A stretch of DNA of 64,000 nt, taken from Antedon bifida (lineage: Eukaryota > Echinodermata > Crinoidea > Comatulida > Antedonidae). Within the stretch, counting starts at the first letter, position 1; every line of letters starts with the position of its first letter. The stretch is from positions 14,942,001-15,006,000 of the forward strand of contig OY727102.1 of the NCBI GenBank assembly GCA_963402885.1, written 5' to 3'. The position numbers were made by a program, and so were the translations under genes. Below, one piece after another: positions 42,985 through 55,016 of this stretch. The notes below the pieces were generated by a model. That model was not told the origin of the DNA, searched no databases, and worked only from the letters and a program-made list of their open reading frames with translations.

Positions 42985-45900
42985 ATGATTATGTGCGCTG
43001 TACATACTCTTCTTTCTCATTATATGAATTGGTTTTGTTCTGGTTGCATCGGATCAAGGTACGTATTATAAAGTATATTAATTTTTTTTATTGTAGGCCT
43101 AATAATTAATCGTTGAAATTTCATATTGTAATAATCTAGGCTTACTGTACACTATAAACTATTACAACACATCTGATATTCTTGTAATTTAATAGTGATA
43201 TAATTATTGTAGGTTCTAATGCACGTTCAGCTTTTTGAAAAGACAGACCAAGTTTAAGTCCCACCGGGGAAGCAAAGACCGCCCGGGAGGTCGACTATTG
43301 AACATTCCTCTTATTAGCATCGATAATTCTAAAGAGGAGAATACTCGGTAATACTACCGCAATAGTTGACGGGTACCGGCCCGCTATGGTTCTGACCAGG
43401 GGTCCCGACTCAAATAGGTCATGAAGAAACCGGGAGAGGATCGATTTCGTAACCGGCACACCATCGATAAAACCGCTTGAGGCGGCTGTTGTATTGTGTT
43501 TTTGTCGAATCCCGTCGAGACTGGGCTGCCAACATGGCAGGCCCGTCTGGAATTCCTGCACTTCTAAGGCAATTCCTGACAAGGGCCAGGTAGTCAGCGT
43601 TTGTGTAGGCCCAACCGGGCCCGGGATTGAACTAGGAGATCGGGCCGAATTGGCAGTGTCCTGGGCTGAGAGTAAAGAAGACTCAGCATTGTGGGAAACC
43701 AAGTTTGGCGAGACCACCAAGGAGCTACCAGAAGGATTTTGCATTGAAGGCGGCGAATGTTAGCTATGGCCAGGGATGAGGGAGAGAGGCGGAAAGGCAT
43801 ACAGATTGACAGAGCGTCGGTGGTCCAGGCTATGGCTTCTGGGTACCGGGAGCAAAAAATCGGAAGTTGAGCATTCCGGTTCGTCGAAAACACGTCGATG
43901 AGAGGTCGTCCAAACGTTTGACGACGGCCGTCGATAACATCCACTCGGTCGGAAGTACAGAGCCATGGCGACGGAAGAGGGCATCGGCAACCGTGTTGAG
44001 TTTGCCGAGAATATGAATTGCTTTTAGGTGGATCCCCTGCTGATGGCACCAGTTTAGGAGCTGCCATGTGCAATAACACAGGGTCGGGAAGTGCGTCCAG
44101 CCCTGACGGTTGATGTAAGATACCACCGTGGTGCTGTCGGACAGCACCAGGACGGCCTCTCTGTAACATAAGTGGAGCAGGCTTTGTAGAGTATTTGAAA
44201 TTGCTAGAAGTTTCAGAACATTTATGTGAAAGGCTGATTCCAACATGGTCCAGGTTCCCGCTACCGGAGGGCGCATGACCGCCCCACCCAGAGAGGGAGA
44301 CGTCGACGGTGACTCGCACCGACGGAATAATAGGATCGGAGAATGGTTTTTCCTCGTCCAAACCCCCTGGTTGAAGCAACCACTACTGAACCTGAGAAGC
44401 TACGAATGTACTTAGCAGGACCTGGATGAGAATGTCCCTGGAGGAAGGGGAAAAATGATGGAGGAGGTGGAGTTGCATCGGACGCATGTGAAGTCGGCAG
44501 TCCGGAACTAAATCTACGAATCTCGAAAGGTACCCCAGAAATTTCAGCCAAATCAGGGCTGGAGATGACGGTCGGGACAACAGGAGTTTTATCGCTGCCC
44601 GACAGGTCTCTATGTGAGCTTGTGATGGGAACGCCACATGGGCACGCCGAATCAGATCTAGACGGACCCCAAGAAACAGCGGGGACTGAGACGGGGTGAG
44701 AACTGATTTTTGATAATTGATAACCTGCGGCCTCGGTGATCTTCAAGGCCTACGTGGTTTAAGAGGACTTGTTTGGAATTTGCGAGAATTAGCCAACCGT
44801 ACATGAAGATTCTTACCCCCATCGAGTGGAATACTTCCTCCGACGTGCTTTGACTACCCGCGAGTGAAGATCCGTGGGGCAGTGGACAGTCCAAACGAAA
44901 GGGCTCTAAACTGGTATAGTTCCCGTCCAGGAGAAACCGTAGCCAGTGACGGCCCTCTTGGGATGGGAATGTGAAAATAGGCGTCTTTTAAGTCTAGAGA
45001 TGCTGCCCAGTCTCTGGGAAACAGGCCACGTAGGACCGTGACCAGCGTTCCCATTCGGAACCTTACCGGGATTATAAATTGATTTAAACTTCGGAGGTTG
45101 TGAGAGTAATACGCCAACCCCCCGATGCCTTGTCTGTGATGTGTAGAAAGGTAGCCTTTAGTACGGGATGTGAGGGGGAACCGTGAGATTGCTCCCTTCT
45201 GCATTTATTTCTTTGACCCCGTCGAATAAGGCCTTCTTACTGATTGGGCAGGAAGGAATTTGAGTTGGCCTCTGTGGGCCCATATGCGGAAGAGAGGTGA
45301 ATTATTATCTTGTAACCGGCGTACAGGGTACTTACAACCCAACAGTCTACTCCCATAGACTCCCAGACCTGTGCGAACATCCCTAATCTTCCCCACCAGC
45401 TTGGTTACAGAAGAACAGAGCCCATCTCCATGAATGTCACTTCTGTTTCCTACGGCGACCCCGCCGCCGACCTCCCCCACGGGAGGCATGTGGGGCCGGG
45501 TGGGAACTGGCCAGAAAGGGCTGGGGAGAGTAAGCTGCAGTGCCCATGAGAGGTGGTATGGAAGAAGTGGAATGTGGCTGACCTTGAGGCCTCTGTTGGC
45601 GTGGCACCTGGTAAGGGTTAGTGGCCCAATGTTGCGAGCGAGAAGTTCGACAGTCACGACGCTTTGCGCCGCGCCAGATGAAAGATATTAATTAAAGCAT
45701 ATCCGGGCTTAGAAGAGGCTGCGGCATTACGGGCATACATGCTACAATAAGGTTACTGTTGTTTTAGGGATCTCACAAAATAGACAATAAAAGTTTTGTA
45801 TTCGTTAAATGGATAAATATTGTATTTGTTAAAAGATTGACTGCAACTCTAGAAATAATATCACCATCCCAACTTATAAACATTCATTATTTATATATAA

Positions 45901-48900
45901 TCACGTATGCGAGTGATACGAAATTAACCAGTCAGATAATAAAGATACAAAAGATGTGTTATAGTGATTGATTAATTAACTAACTAAATGTTCCTTTTTT
46001 TACAGAAGCTGTGTTTTCTCTTATTTCATATATCGCTTGCTTACATTGAGGAGACTTGTATTTATACACGAGGATGAATTTCTTAAACATGGAAAACATG
46101 TAGGCCTACGATTTTATATGTTTTACGTACTTAAAGATCATTTTGCCCAACAGACAAGTTGTAGAATCAACATCGTTAAAAAATGTTAACGACTGAACTC
46201 ACAAAAGGAGGGCTGGTAGTTTATTTCTTTATTCATTCATTCATTTTACTTTCATTTTGGATTCGTATGCTCATAAAAAACAAACTGCCTATAAAGGCTA
46301 AAAAATACCGCCGGTATCAGATTATCTCATGATCTCCATCATTTTTTTAAAGTCAAAAGATGATAATACCCTAATAAATTGTATAATTTCATTTTGGCTA
46401 TTAAATAGTAATACATTATTATGTTTACCTTAGGAATCTAATCAACAAGAAATATTTCTACAAAAAACGCCGCTCGCTTGTTGACGTAACAGTTTTAAAG
46501 ATTACAAAAATTATACATTTTTTTTCTTCAAATTTGCTTTTTTGAATGTGTCATTTTAATGTCACATAATAATTATTCACTTTAACGAAAACAATGGATC
46601 GAAAAAAATATATTTACCTTAAAAAATGTAATTTAAAGCAAAAAATATTAAATTATCTGTCAGACAATGGTTTTTTGTTAAAATTAAAGGTTTCTTTCTC
46701 TTTTTATAAGGGTAAGTGAAATAATTGTGTTGTTTTGTTTTTTTTACAGAAGGGAATAACTTTTAAACTGCAAAATTACCTAGTTAAAGTCTGATTTTAT
46801 TAATCTTCATTTTTCATATTTTTTGGTAGGACAATACATCTTAAATTATTGTTCTTTCTTCAGAAATAATTATTTATTATCAATTATTTTTGTTTAACAA
46901 CAACTAGTATTAAACATTTTGTGTAACGTAAATATTGGCCTACTGCACAGAACACAAATATAATGATAATCTAAACTATATATAGTGTACTGTGAGTAGA
47001 TAGTAGTTCACTTAACCACACAAAAATATAACAATAAACCGTGAGCCCTCATAGACTCTTTTTTCCCAAACGTTTTTTGGGTCCAGCAGCTGGGATCTAT
47101 AAATTATAGTCGAGTTTACAAAGTCGCAAAACTGTCGGCCTTAGATAGTATAACTGCTGCTTGCTTTAGCTTATGAATGAGTAGTCCTCATGGTACGTAG
47201 CTGGCTAGAGCAGCAGCGTGAAAAAGGTATCCACTTCACTCAAAGCAAGTACCGCCAATGTGGGTTATATCGAGTTATAACCAATACGTTATTTTATTGC
47301 TAAGGTCAAGTCTGGGGGTCGATGTAGATGTCAACAAGTGATAAATGGCCAGCGATACCCAAAAGTGCTAAGGGACATCCAAGTGTGAACAAATTGTATC
47401 CTATTACAAGTGGCGTGACGATAATTATTTTCATTGATGTTTTATTGGGGAGGTGTTCCGGGCGTTTATTCAAATAAATACCATCCTAATCGGTATAATT
47501 AATACATTATTCCGCGACACAGTGAGCCGTTTTGGCCTAAGAAGGAAGACGTTTTAGACGGCTTGCAATATAGGCAGAAGTATCCAGGGTCCTGACGGGA
47601 CACAGATAGCGCATAGTATACATGAGTCCTGGCAGCTTACTCAACAACTCGGCTATCGGGTTTTCATTCGATTTCAAACAAAAGCTCTTATCATTAATTC
47701 TCTCGATGTAATTTTATATAATTATAATATAATAATAATACTCCTATGTTTTATGAATATATTTAATTTGATCTTTATGTACTACAGTAGGCCTACTATA
47801 CCTTCACACTAGTCCATGGGATTTAGACTTTTAACTCACACAAATTGCAAGAAAAGGTTTTTTTGATGAAATGTGTTCTTTAGACCCTACTGAACACATT
47901 TATCAACGTTAGGACATTTTTCGACAACGGGAAGTAGCCTAATTTACATAATTAAAAATGGCCGCCATTTTTAATAACGTACTCTGTATCTTGGAAACCG
48001 CTAGTCACAGATACTTAATTATGGTGTAAAAATCGTTAGAATATATGTTTTTATATTCACTTTATTGAAAAAGTTTGTCCAAAAATGAATGAAAGTGCTA
48101 TTTCTAACATTATTGACCTTTGACCTTGAATTCTCATATCTCAGCAACCACTAATCGGAGATATACAAATTAGGGCTTAAATTGTTCAGAAACTACACAT
48201 TTATATCCAGTCTAATGGCATGTTTTTGCAAAAAATGGCCGATTCTAACATTATTGACCTTTGACCTTGATTTATCATATCTTAGCAACCACTAATCTGA
48301 GAGACACACAATATGGCTCAAACTGTTCAGAAACTACATATTTATATTTAGTCTAATGGCATGTTTTTGCAAAAAATGGCCGATTCTAACATTATTGACC
48401 TTTGAACTTTGCACTACATAAAATCGCATAACTTTGAAAATATTGTACATATGAAATTATTTTTAGTGTCAAATTGTTCAGAACATACATGTTTCTATAG
48501 AGTCCAATGACACATTATGTCCAATAATGACCTATTGTATGGTTATTAACATTTGAACTATATTTGAAAAGGATTTTTAAACCCGGAATCTTCTTCATGT
48601 AGGCATTCATTAAAACATGTGATTTGGCACTACTTTTTAGAATAGTTTAGAATATGGTGGTAATTTAAAGTGCATGTACAGTAAGGATAGCATCACTCTT
48701 GAGGGCATTCTTTTAGGTTGAAACATAGTCTTATTAATAAGGCCTTTTCTACTACTAGACGCATTGTTGACAACTGGAATTTTAAAAGGTCGATATTAAT
48801 GCAACATATTTAGTTTAGTTTAATTAATTGGCTATCGAGACTCATAATTAGGCTGACCACCACTTGCAATATTTTCGCCGTATACAGTAAAAACCTCAGT

Positions 48901-51900
48901 TTCTTATGGAATTTATTTATTTATTTCAATAACCATATACAGTATGACTACTATAGTGGTGTATAGTTTTTAACCTTTTATAATTTGTTTTTGTACTTTT
49001 TTACGTGAATGTATTGTGTATGTACCATGTTTCTATGTGGTTTAATTTTTACCATTTTTTAACCATCATTTTAATGCTTTTAATATAAATATCTTGTAAT
49101 TCAGCTTCGCTGCGAAGACGATAAGAAATAAAATAAACAATTGGTAAACTTGTAGGCAGTTTATGAATGAATGCAATAGATGCTTATACATTTAATGTAC
49201 CATGGCCTACTTTAAACTAAACATAAGTCAACGTTGCAACTCTTACATTTTAGAGTGCCAAATTACATGTTCTAATGGATGTCCACATGAAGAAGATTCC
49301 GGGTTTAAATCCTTTTCAAATATAGTTCAAATGTTAATAACCATACAATAGGCCATTATTGGACATAATGTGTCATTGGACTCTATAGAAACATGTATGT
49401 TCTGAACAATTTGACACTAAAAATAATTTCATATGTACAATATTTTCAAAGTTATGCGATTTTATGTAGTGCAAAGTTCAAAGGTCAATAATGTTAGAAT
49501 CGGCCATTTTTTGCAAAAACATGCCATTAGACTGGATATAAATGTGTAGTTTCTGAACAATTTAAGCCCTAATTTGATTTAAATTTGTATATCTCCGATT
49601 AGTGGTTGCTGAGATATGAGAATTCAAGGTCAAAGGTCAATAATGTTAGAAATAGCACTTTCATTCATTTTTGGACAAACTTTTTCAATAAAGTGAATAT
49701 AAAAACATATATTCTAACGATTTTTACACCATAATTAAGTATCTGTGACTAGCGGTTTCCAAGATACAGAGTACGTTATTAAAAATGGCGGCCATTTTTA
49801 ATTATGTAAATTAGGCTACTTCCTGTTGTCGAAAAATGTCCTAACGTTGATAAATGTGTTCAGTAGGGTCTAAAGAACACATTTCATCAAAAAAACCTTT
49901 TCTTGCAATTTGTGTGAGAAAAGGGTCATTTTTTAGCTAAATCCCATGGACTACACGCGCGGTCCGAAAATAAACAAAAAATCAAAATGGCTATCGCCAC
50001 CAATCACCAACGGCCAACTTAGTTGAAATAGGGCGTTGTTTTACAACTCCCTCTGGTTGAAACCAACCATGCAGGGAACTTGCAAGGTGATTGACACACC
50101 TTACCGTGAACCCGGAAATTACTTACCTCGCGTAGAGTTAAAATTTACCGATTGAAATCAGAAAATTTCTTATAAAACCCTTTATAATGTCTTCCTAAGA
50201 TAGAAATATGGAACAATATCGTAATAGTGGAAACTAATGTTATAAAATCTACGTTTCGCGGTACATCTGAGATAGATAAGGTAGGTATCCAAGGCGGAGA
50301 TTAGTACCGAAGTTTTCCATTGTGCTCGCCTATGTCAGAATTAACCATAATTTATATATAGATATCAGCCTAGATTGTAAGTAAATTGGGAGTCAATGTG
50401 AATACCGACCTATAGGTTGACAGCAAATATAAAGTTTTGATTATTTGACAGTGATTATTATAATACCGGCCTAGGTTAACAGCAACAACAAAGTCATTAT
50501 TTATTTTAAAGATTTTACAGGTTACCGTCTACATCATGCATCTCAATAATACTGTATTATCAGAAAATGTTTACATATAGACTCTCTTTTGCAAGACGTG
50601 CCTTGTGGTTTGTAATTTGAGCATGACCCGTCCGAGTTTACACAATTCCAAAACTGGTTGCCTCTAGAAGTATAGCTTCCGCTTAATATGGCTTCTGAAT
50701 GAGTAGTCCTTTGGGAATTATTCTTAATTCTGACATAGGCGAGCACAATGGAAAATCCTCGGGAAAGATCCTCGCCTTGGATACCTACCTCATCTATCAA
50801 TCTCAGACAGATGTACCGCGAAACGTGTTCACTATACGATATTGTTCCATATTTCTATCCAAGGAAGATATTATAAAGGGTTTTAAAAAAATTTTTTTTT
50901 CATCGGTATAGATTTTCAACCGTACGCGGTAGAAGTAACTTCCGGGTTGGTGAGTCATCATTTACGAAGTATTTGCTGCCGTTAGTGGCGATATTAATTT
51001 TTGCTGTTTTGTTTATTTTCGTGTTAATCTCGTTTTAAGTTAGCAAAAAAAAAAAAAAATTATACTGCAAATTAAAGATCAAATGAAATATAGTCATAAA
51101 TCATCGGAGTAGTCTTTTGATTACATCGAGAGAACTGATAGTAAGGCCTATATTTGAAATCGGGCGCCGATGTTTAAACTGAGTAATTAATACAATTAGG
51201 CCCGTATTTATTTGAATAAAGCACCCCACCATAAAACACCATTTGAAATAATGGACACAGCCTGACCCCTTCCCCATCTAATCAACACGTCAGTATTGTA
51301 TTATAACACAAATCTATTAGTATAGAATTCATAGACTGCAATATCTACAAACCAAGCATTTGAATTGTAATAATCATTTTGTTGTTATTGTTCATAGCTA
51401 GAGGAATTTATTTAATTATAAATGTTACCATATTATTACAACTAACACATTTAACGCTTCTCTCGAAGCCCCTCCCTTTGAATAAATGACCCCTTTCCCC
51501 CACCCCCAAAAAACCCTACCAAACAATAAACACGGTACCTTCCTTTTAAATATTTTAAAGAAATGAACACGTCGTGGCCAGCCTTGTCTTTAGGTTGGGC
51601 TCAGAAATGAAGACGTCGTGGCTAGTCTTGTTTTTACGTCGGGCTCAGAGAGATGAACACGTCGTGGTCAGCCTTGTCTTTAGGTCAGGACCCAAAAAAT
51701 CCCCTACCAAACAATAAACACGGTACTTTAAAAATGTTATAATATATTCATCATCTAAGACGCATTTCAATAATGGTAACCGACCTCCAAAAAACGTCCA
51801 CGCCAGAACATCCTTCTACAACCTGTGAGGTTTTTATCCAAGTCATTATTTAACTTTCCGTAAACCATCGTCTACTACACCTACTAGAGGTTGAGAAAGC

Positions 51901-53557
51901 GAAGCGAGCTCACCATCTAGTCAATAATAATTTACGGAAAATCTAATTTAAATACTTGCTATCGTGGCTCATATTACTAGGTATTACCATTCAGTAATAG
52001 TTGATTTTGCATATATAAATAGGGATGTTATAACTAATATTAATACTCAAAATAAATTGTTTTTTTTTAGAGTTCTTTACACTTTGCAGTTCCGTCTTGT
52101 ACCCGCAAGAAATGGTGGGTGTATACGGAGCAGTGAACCTCCAACTTCGACTTTAAACGATCTTCTTATCAAACACATTCCCGGTCCACACCGTGGGATT
52201 TTATATATTTCTTATGATAATTATGGTATGGGGCAACCCGAAAGACTTCCTCAGCAAACGCCTATCGGACAACTTCATGGACGCCGTCAAATTCTGAGGC
52301 TAAAGGTCTATGTATGTATTGTAATTAATTGCAATGAATACCGTATTTATTCAAATAAACGCCCCATTAAATAAACGCCCCCATAGAACATCTGTAATAA
52401 ATGCGTCCACGCCCGGGCGTCTTTTTTTCCGTGAATAAACGCCCCACCCATCACATACACATCATAATTAAAACACATTTATATTTGTAGAAGAATTCAT
52501 CGACTGCCATGATCTACAATTTACTAAACATTTTGATACAATTTTTATTGTATGTTATCACTATTTTCTCATATCTATCGGGAAATTTGTTTTGTTATAT
52601 ATATTTAAAAACATAAACACCTCCCTCGAATAAATGTCTCCTAAAACCGGCCTTTAACCACCTCCTGAACAAACACGACCCGGGGTGTTTATTCGAAAAT
52701 CCATCCCTTAAAACGAATGTGCAAGTAACGATGAGATGAACATGAAAAGCTATACCATTAGTTTATTATCAAACAATGACAGACACACACACACACTCAC
52801 TTATGTGACGTGTTAAAAGTTATTTTATTATAATTTAGAAATTAAATTAACTAGTATTTACTTCCTTTTTTTTCTTTTTTTTGTGTAAATAAATAATAAA
52901 TAAAAAACAATAAAAATGTAACGCAACGTATGACCCATGTGAAGAAATAAGACATTTACAGGAGTTAGAAAAACATTTTTATTAATAATATTTTTAAAAA
53001 AAACACCTAAATATACATATATATTTATATGCAGTATATCAGTTATATGACGGCTATCACTAGATATTGATGAACTATTTTGATATTGTTGTTTAAGCCA
53101 TAGAATATTTTTAAAACAAGCTAAAAAATGATACCGATTTTAAAATATATACTATGAAAGTACTCAGTACAATGCATACTGTATATTTATATATGGACTG
53201 GTTCAAACATTAAATGTCGACATTTTTGTACCGATATTAATATTGTGTATGATGATGAGTATATATATTTAAAAAGAGACAATAAAGGTGGGTTATCCCA
53301 CGAAAGACACAAAAAAAAAATTAAATTAGGGATTAAGAAACCAAACTAGATATGCCTATTATCATAATTAACTACGGTAATTATAATGTTTTTATTTTTT
53401 TTTTAATTTTAAAGTAATGACAATAACCAAATATTAATAGTTATTCATTATCATTATTACCGTATCGTCATTCTAAATTTATGACAAAATATTTTCGTAT
53501 TAACTTATGAAACCATTTTACTTTTGTACATTTTAGAGAGCTGATGACCAACGGTAA
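42985..53557 (+). CDS. Unrecognised small-protein gene, copy A (three-exon model)
   Basis: The model has exon 1 at 42985-43058 (MIMCAVHTLLSHYMNWFCSG..., donor AAG|GTACGT), a main exon at 52071-52311 (VLYTLQFRLVPARNGG, then STLNDLLIKHIPGPHRGILY, TPIGQLHG, LRLKVY), and a last exon at 53537-53557 (RADDQR, stop). Phases agree (2 then 0), giving about 111 residues. Copy B downstream shows the same main exon and last exon, differing by in-frame length changes. The beta-strand/helix rhythm suggests a small beta-grasp-like domain; that is a guess from pattern only. The intron is swollen to 9 kb by a DIRS-type element and palindromic repeats. Another acceptor conserved with copy B (46005) may start an extra exon. 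The gene could be a decaying paralogue. Confidence 0.4.
43270..45690 (-). mobile_element. Degenerate DIRS-type tyrosine-recombinase retrotransposon
   Basis: Read on the minus strand, frame-shifted pieces follow DIRS order. First is a basic Gag-like tail (about 45430-45600). Reverse transcriptase follows at 44660-45200 (SLDLKDAYFHIPIPRG, FRALSFGLSTAPRIFTRG) with its thumb at 44383-44637 (DLVPDCRLHMRPMQLHLL). Ribonuclease H is at 43830-44330 (VTVDVSLSGWGGHA, VLSDSTTVVSYINRQG, GKLNTVADAL). A DIRS-specific block is at 43760-43890 (NAQLPIFCSRYPEAIAWTTD), and the N-terminal part of a tyrosine recombinase is near 43300-43560. The catalytic YxDD box is lost (MYGWLILANS where a YLDD-type box is expected), frames are broken, and the recombinase catalytic half is missing. 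GC is much higher than in the flanks. It is a dead copy lying in the intron of gene copy A. Confidence 0.85.
46006..46200 (+). other. Conserved acceptor and exon-like block, copy A
   Basis: The polypyrimidine tract and acceptor 'ttcctttttttacag' end at 46005. They are preceded by 'gattgattaattaactaact' and followed by 'aagctgtgttttctctt'. All match copy B at 55745-55870. A frame of about 60 codons is open here but is not conserved in copy B. It may be an alternative exon or simply duplicated intron. Confidence 0.35.
46201..47050. other. AT-rich stretch with no recognised feature
   Basis: This is AT-rich sequence with homopolymer runs and no frame, Pol III box or inverted repeat that I can support. 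It is part of the large intron of gene copy A. Confidence 0.5.
47070..47215. repeat. Diverged relative of the 50.6-kb element centre
   Basis: 'gtcgagtttacaaagtcgca' ... 'gaatgagtagtcctcatgg' resembles 'gtccgagtttacacaattcc' ... 'gaatgagtagtcctttgg' at about 50630-50715, in the same order and orientation. It appears to be a fragment of the same transposable element. Confidence 0.45.
47810..49953. repeat. 2.1-kb near-perfect palindrome (large inverted-repeat element)
   Basis: The left arm (47810-48630) and right arm (49255-49953) are inverted and nearly identical, starting at TAGTCCATGGGATTTAG. They share 'aatggccgccatttttaata', 'tctgtatcttggaaaccgct' and 'cccggaatcttcttcatgt'. The arms are themselves built of 110-140-bp tandem units containing 'ttgacctttgac' and 'aaattgttcagaa'; the left arm has one unit more. 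The 624-bp spacer (48631-49254) ends in 'aagaaataaaataaac', reminiscent of a retrotransposon 3' tail. No transposase is present. It is likely a foldback-type non-autonomous transposon. Confidence 0.88.
50095..50960. repeat. Inverted-repeat element, about 240-bp arms
   Basis: The left arm (about 50110-50350) and right arm (about 50700-50955) are inverted, sharing 'gacataggcgagcacaatgg', 'cgccttggatacctacct', 'gatgtaccgcgaaacg' and 'atattgttccatatttctat'. Identity is lower than in the 47.8-kb palindrome (about 80% by eye). The spacer of about 350 bases contains the block related to 47070. No ORF with family motifs is seen. Confidence 0.72.
51560..51700 (+). repeat. Minisatellite, about 45-50-bp unit, three copies
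   Basis: 'atgaacacgtcgtggccagc', 'atgaagacgtcgtggctagt' and 'atgaacacgtcgtggtcagc' begin three consecutive units. Each continues with 'cttgtctttaggt' or a variant and 'gggctcag'. It is GC-richer than the surroundings. Confidence 0.8.
52330..52720. repeat. 'aataaacgcccc' dispersed repeat region
   Basis: 'caaataaacgccccattaaa', 'gtgaataaacgccccaccc' and 'gaataaatgtctcc' recur here. Inverse forms ('cggggtgtttattcgaa') follow at about 52680. Related sequence lies at 51205-51300, 47455-47480 and 56500-56840. The copy-B counterpart is directly after the homologous exon, so this repeat predates the duplication. Confidence 0.55.
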
Positions 53558-53814
53558 AAGAATGATGGCCACAGTTAGTACTACGGTAAAGATTTTGGCA
53601 GTTAGTCTCAAAGATATTTCTCCAGTTTTCAAGGGGTTTTTACGTACATGTTCGATAAAGTTTTTTCAAGGGAAGTTAGAAGGTTAGGTTTAGAGTCAGA
53701 TTGAGTTAATAATTAAGAACGATTATTAAGAGGGTTAGGTTCAGTAATAGTGTTTTTAATTTATGTAATGAGTCTCGCTTTAGCAGCTCAAGGTAAATCA
53801 CATACTCCAAAAAA

Positions 53815-55010
53815 GAAAAATAACAATAAACCTGAAATTGAGAGATACTCGCACCGGTCCTCGTGCTAAACCGGCTACTTGCAGTGCGCAATCATAATAA
53901 TATTTGCAGAAAAAACAATATCAGTCCTTCAAAAAACATTCAATTGTTTGTATAACGCATACTTTGTATAGATAAAGTAAAAAGGGGGAAAGCTTACGAA
54001 ATACGAGTTGGAGAAGAGAACACGTCTATTTTAAATGTATCATAATTTATTCATGAGCAGAAGGGTACAGTAGCTTTTTTAATCGTGGTACAAGTTGAAT
54101 AAGCTAGTGGTTTTAATGATCACTATTATTTTGCCAACATTGGTTCAATTCAAATAGGCCTACTGAATAAACCATGGAACTTGTTATCATTTTACAATTA
54201 CCATAACAACATGGTGTCATGAAGATCAATATGAACATGGTTTAGCAAATCGATGTGTATGACACTTTCTCAGTACTATACAAATTTTGTGGTTTTGATT
54301 GACAGGGTGATGTGGCACTTTGCAATAGTTGGGATAATGATGAGTTATTATGCATCTTTCGACTTTCTATAAACTAATTCATATTGGTGTGTAACCACGA
54401 GTTCTCATTATTGTAAGTGTTGTTTTGTTTAATAAATACTATTGTGATGGGAGAATAAACACAGAGTTACAACAAATAACTACAATATTGAATGAAAAAT
54501 CGTCTTGTCCAACATCGATATAATATAATATAATAAAATGGATTTACACTTTGTTTCTCATAATAAACATAGATATTTGATTTGAGTTTTTTTAGTGAAA
54601 GTTGTGCATCTGTTATTTCTTGGTTGCTTATTTCCAAGCATAAATGCTATCAGTATTTTACGTATTTGTATTTAACTAATGTGTTACTACTAGTGCTGTT
54701 GATTATAATAAAAAAAAATCAATGTAACATTAGCTTTGTCTTTACGTTATTTATTTCTTAAATTAAAAGGGAATCGAATACAGACTCTAGAGAAGAGCCT
54801 GTTTCAACATGCATCGTGAAGAAGCGTAAGCAAGATATTTGAAATATTATCAACAACAGTAATAACAAAAGTTAATTATTTTATGGGAGATTAAAACAAG
54901 ACCGACGACAAGTCTCTGAAGAAAATCAACTCTCTGCATTAGCGGATTTCGAGATATTGGAACGCCGTAATGTTACCGTCTAATTTGCGTATTTACGTAA
55001 ATTACATAAT
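53815..55010. other. AT-rich spacer between the two gene copies
   Basis: No gene, Pol III box or inverted repeat is recognised between the end of copy A (about 53810) and the start of copy B (about 55017). Short frames here carry no motifs. Confidence 0.45.
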
Positions 55011-55016
55011 AATTAC

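Noticed and set aside
50543-50911. Overlapping frames of 70-85 codons in the inverted-repeat element
   Set aside because: They span repeat arms and spacer without motifs and are not matched in the related 47-kb fragment.
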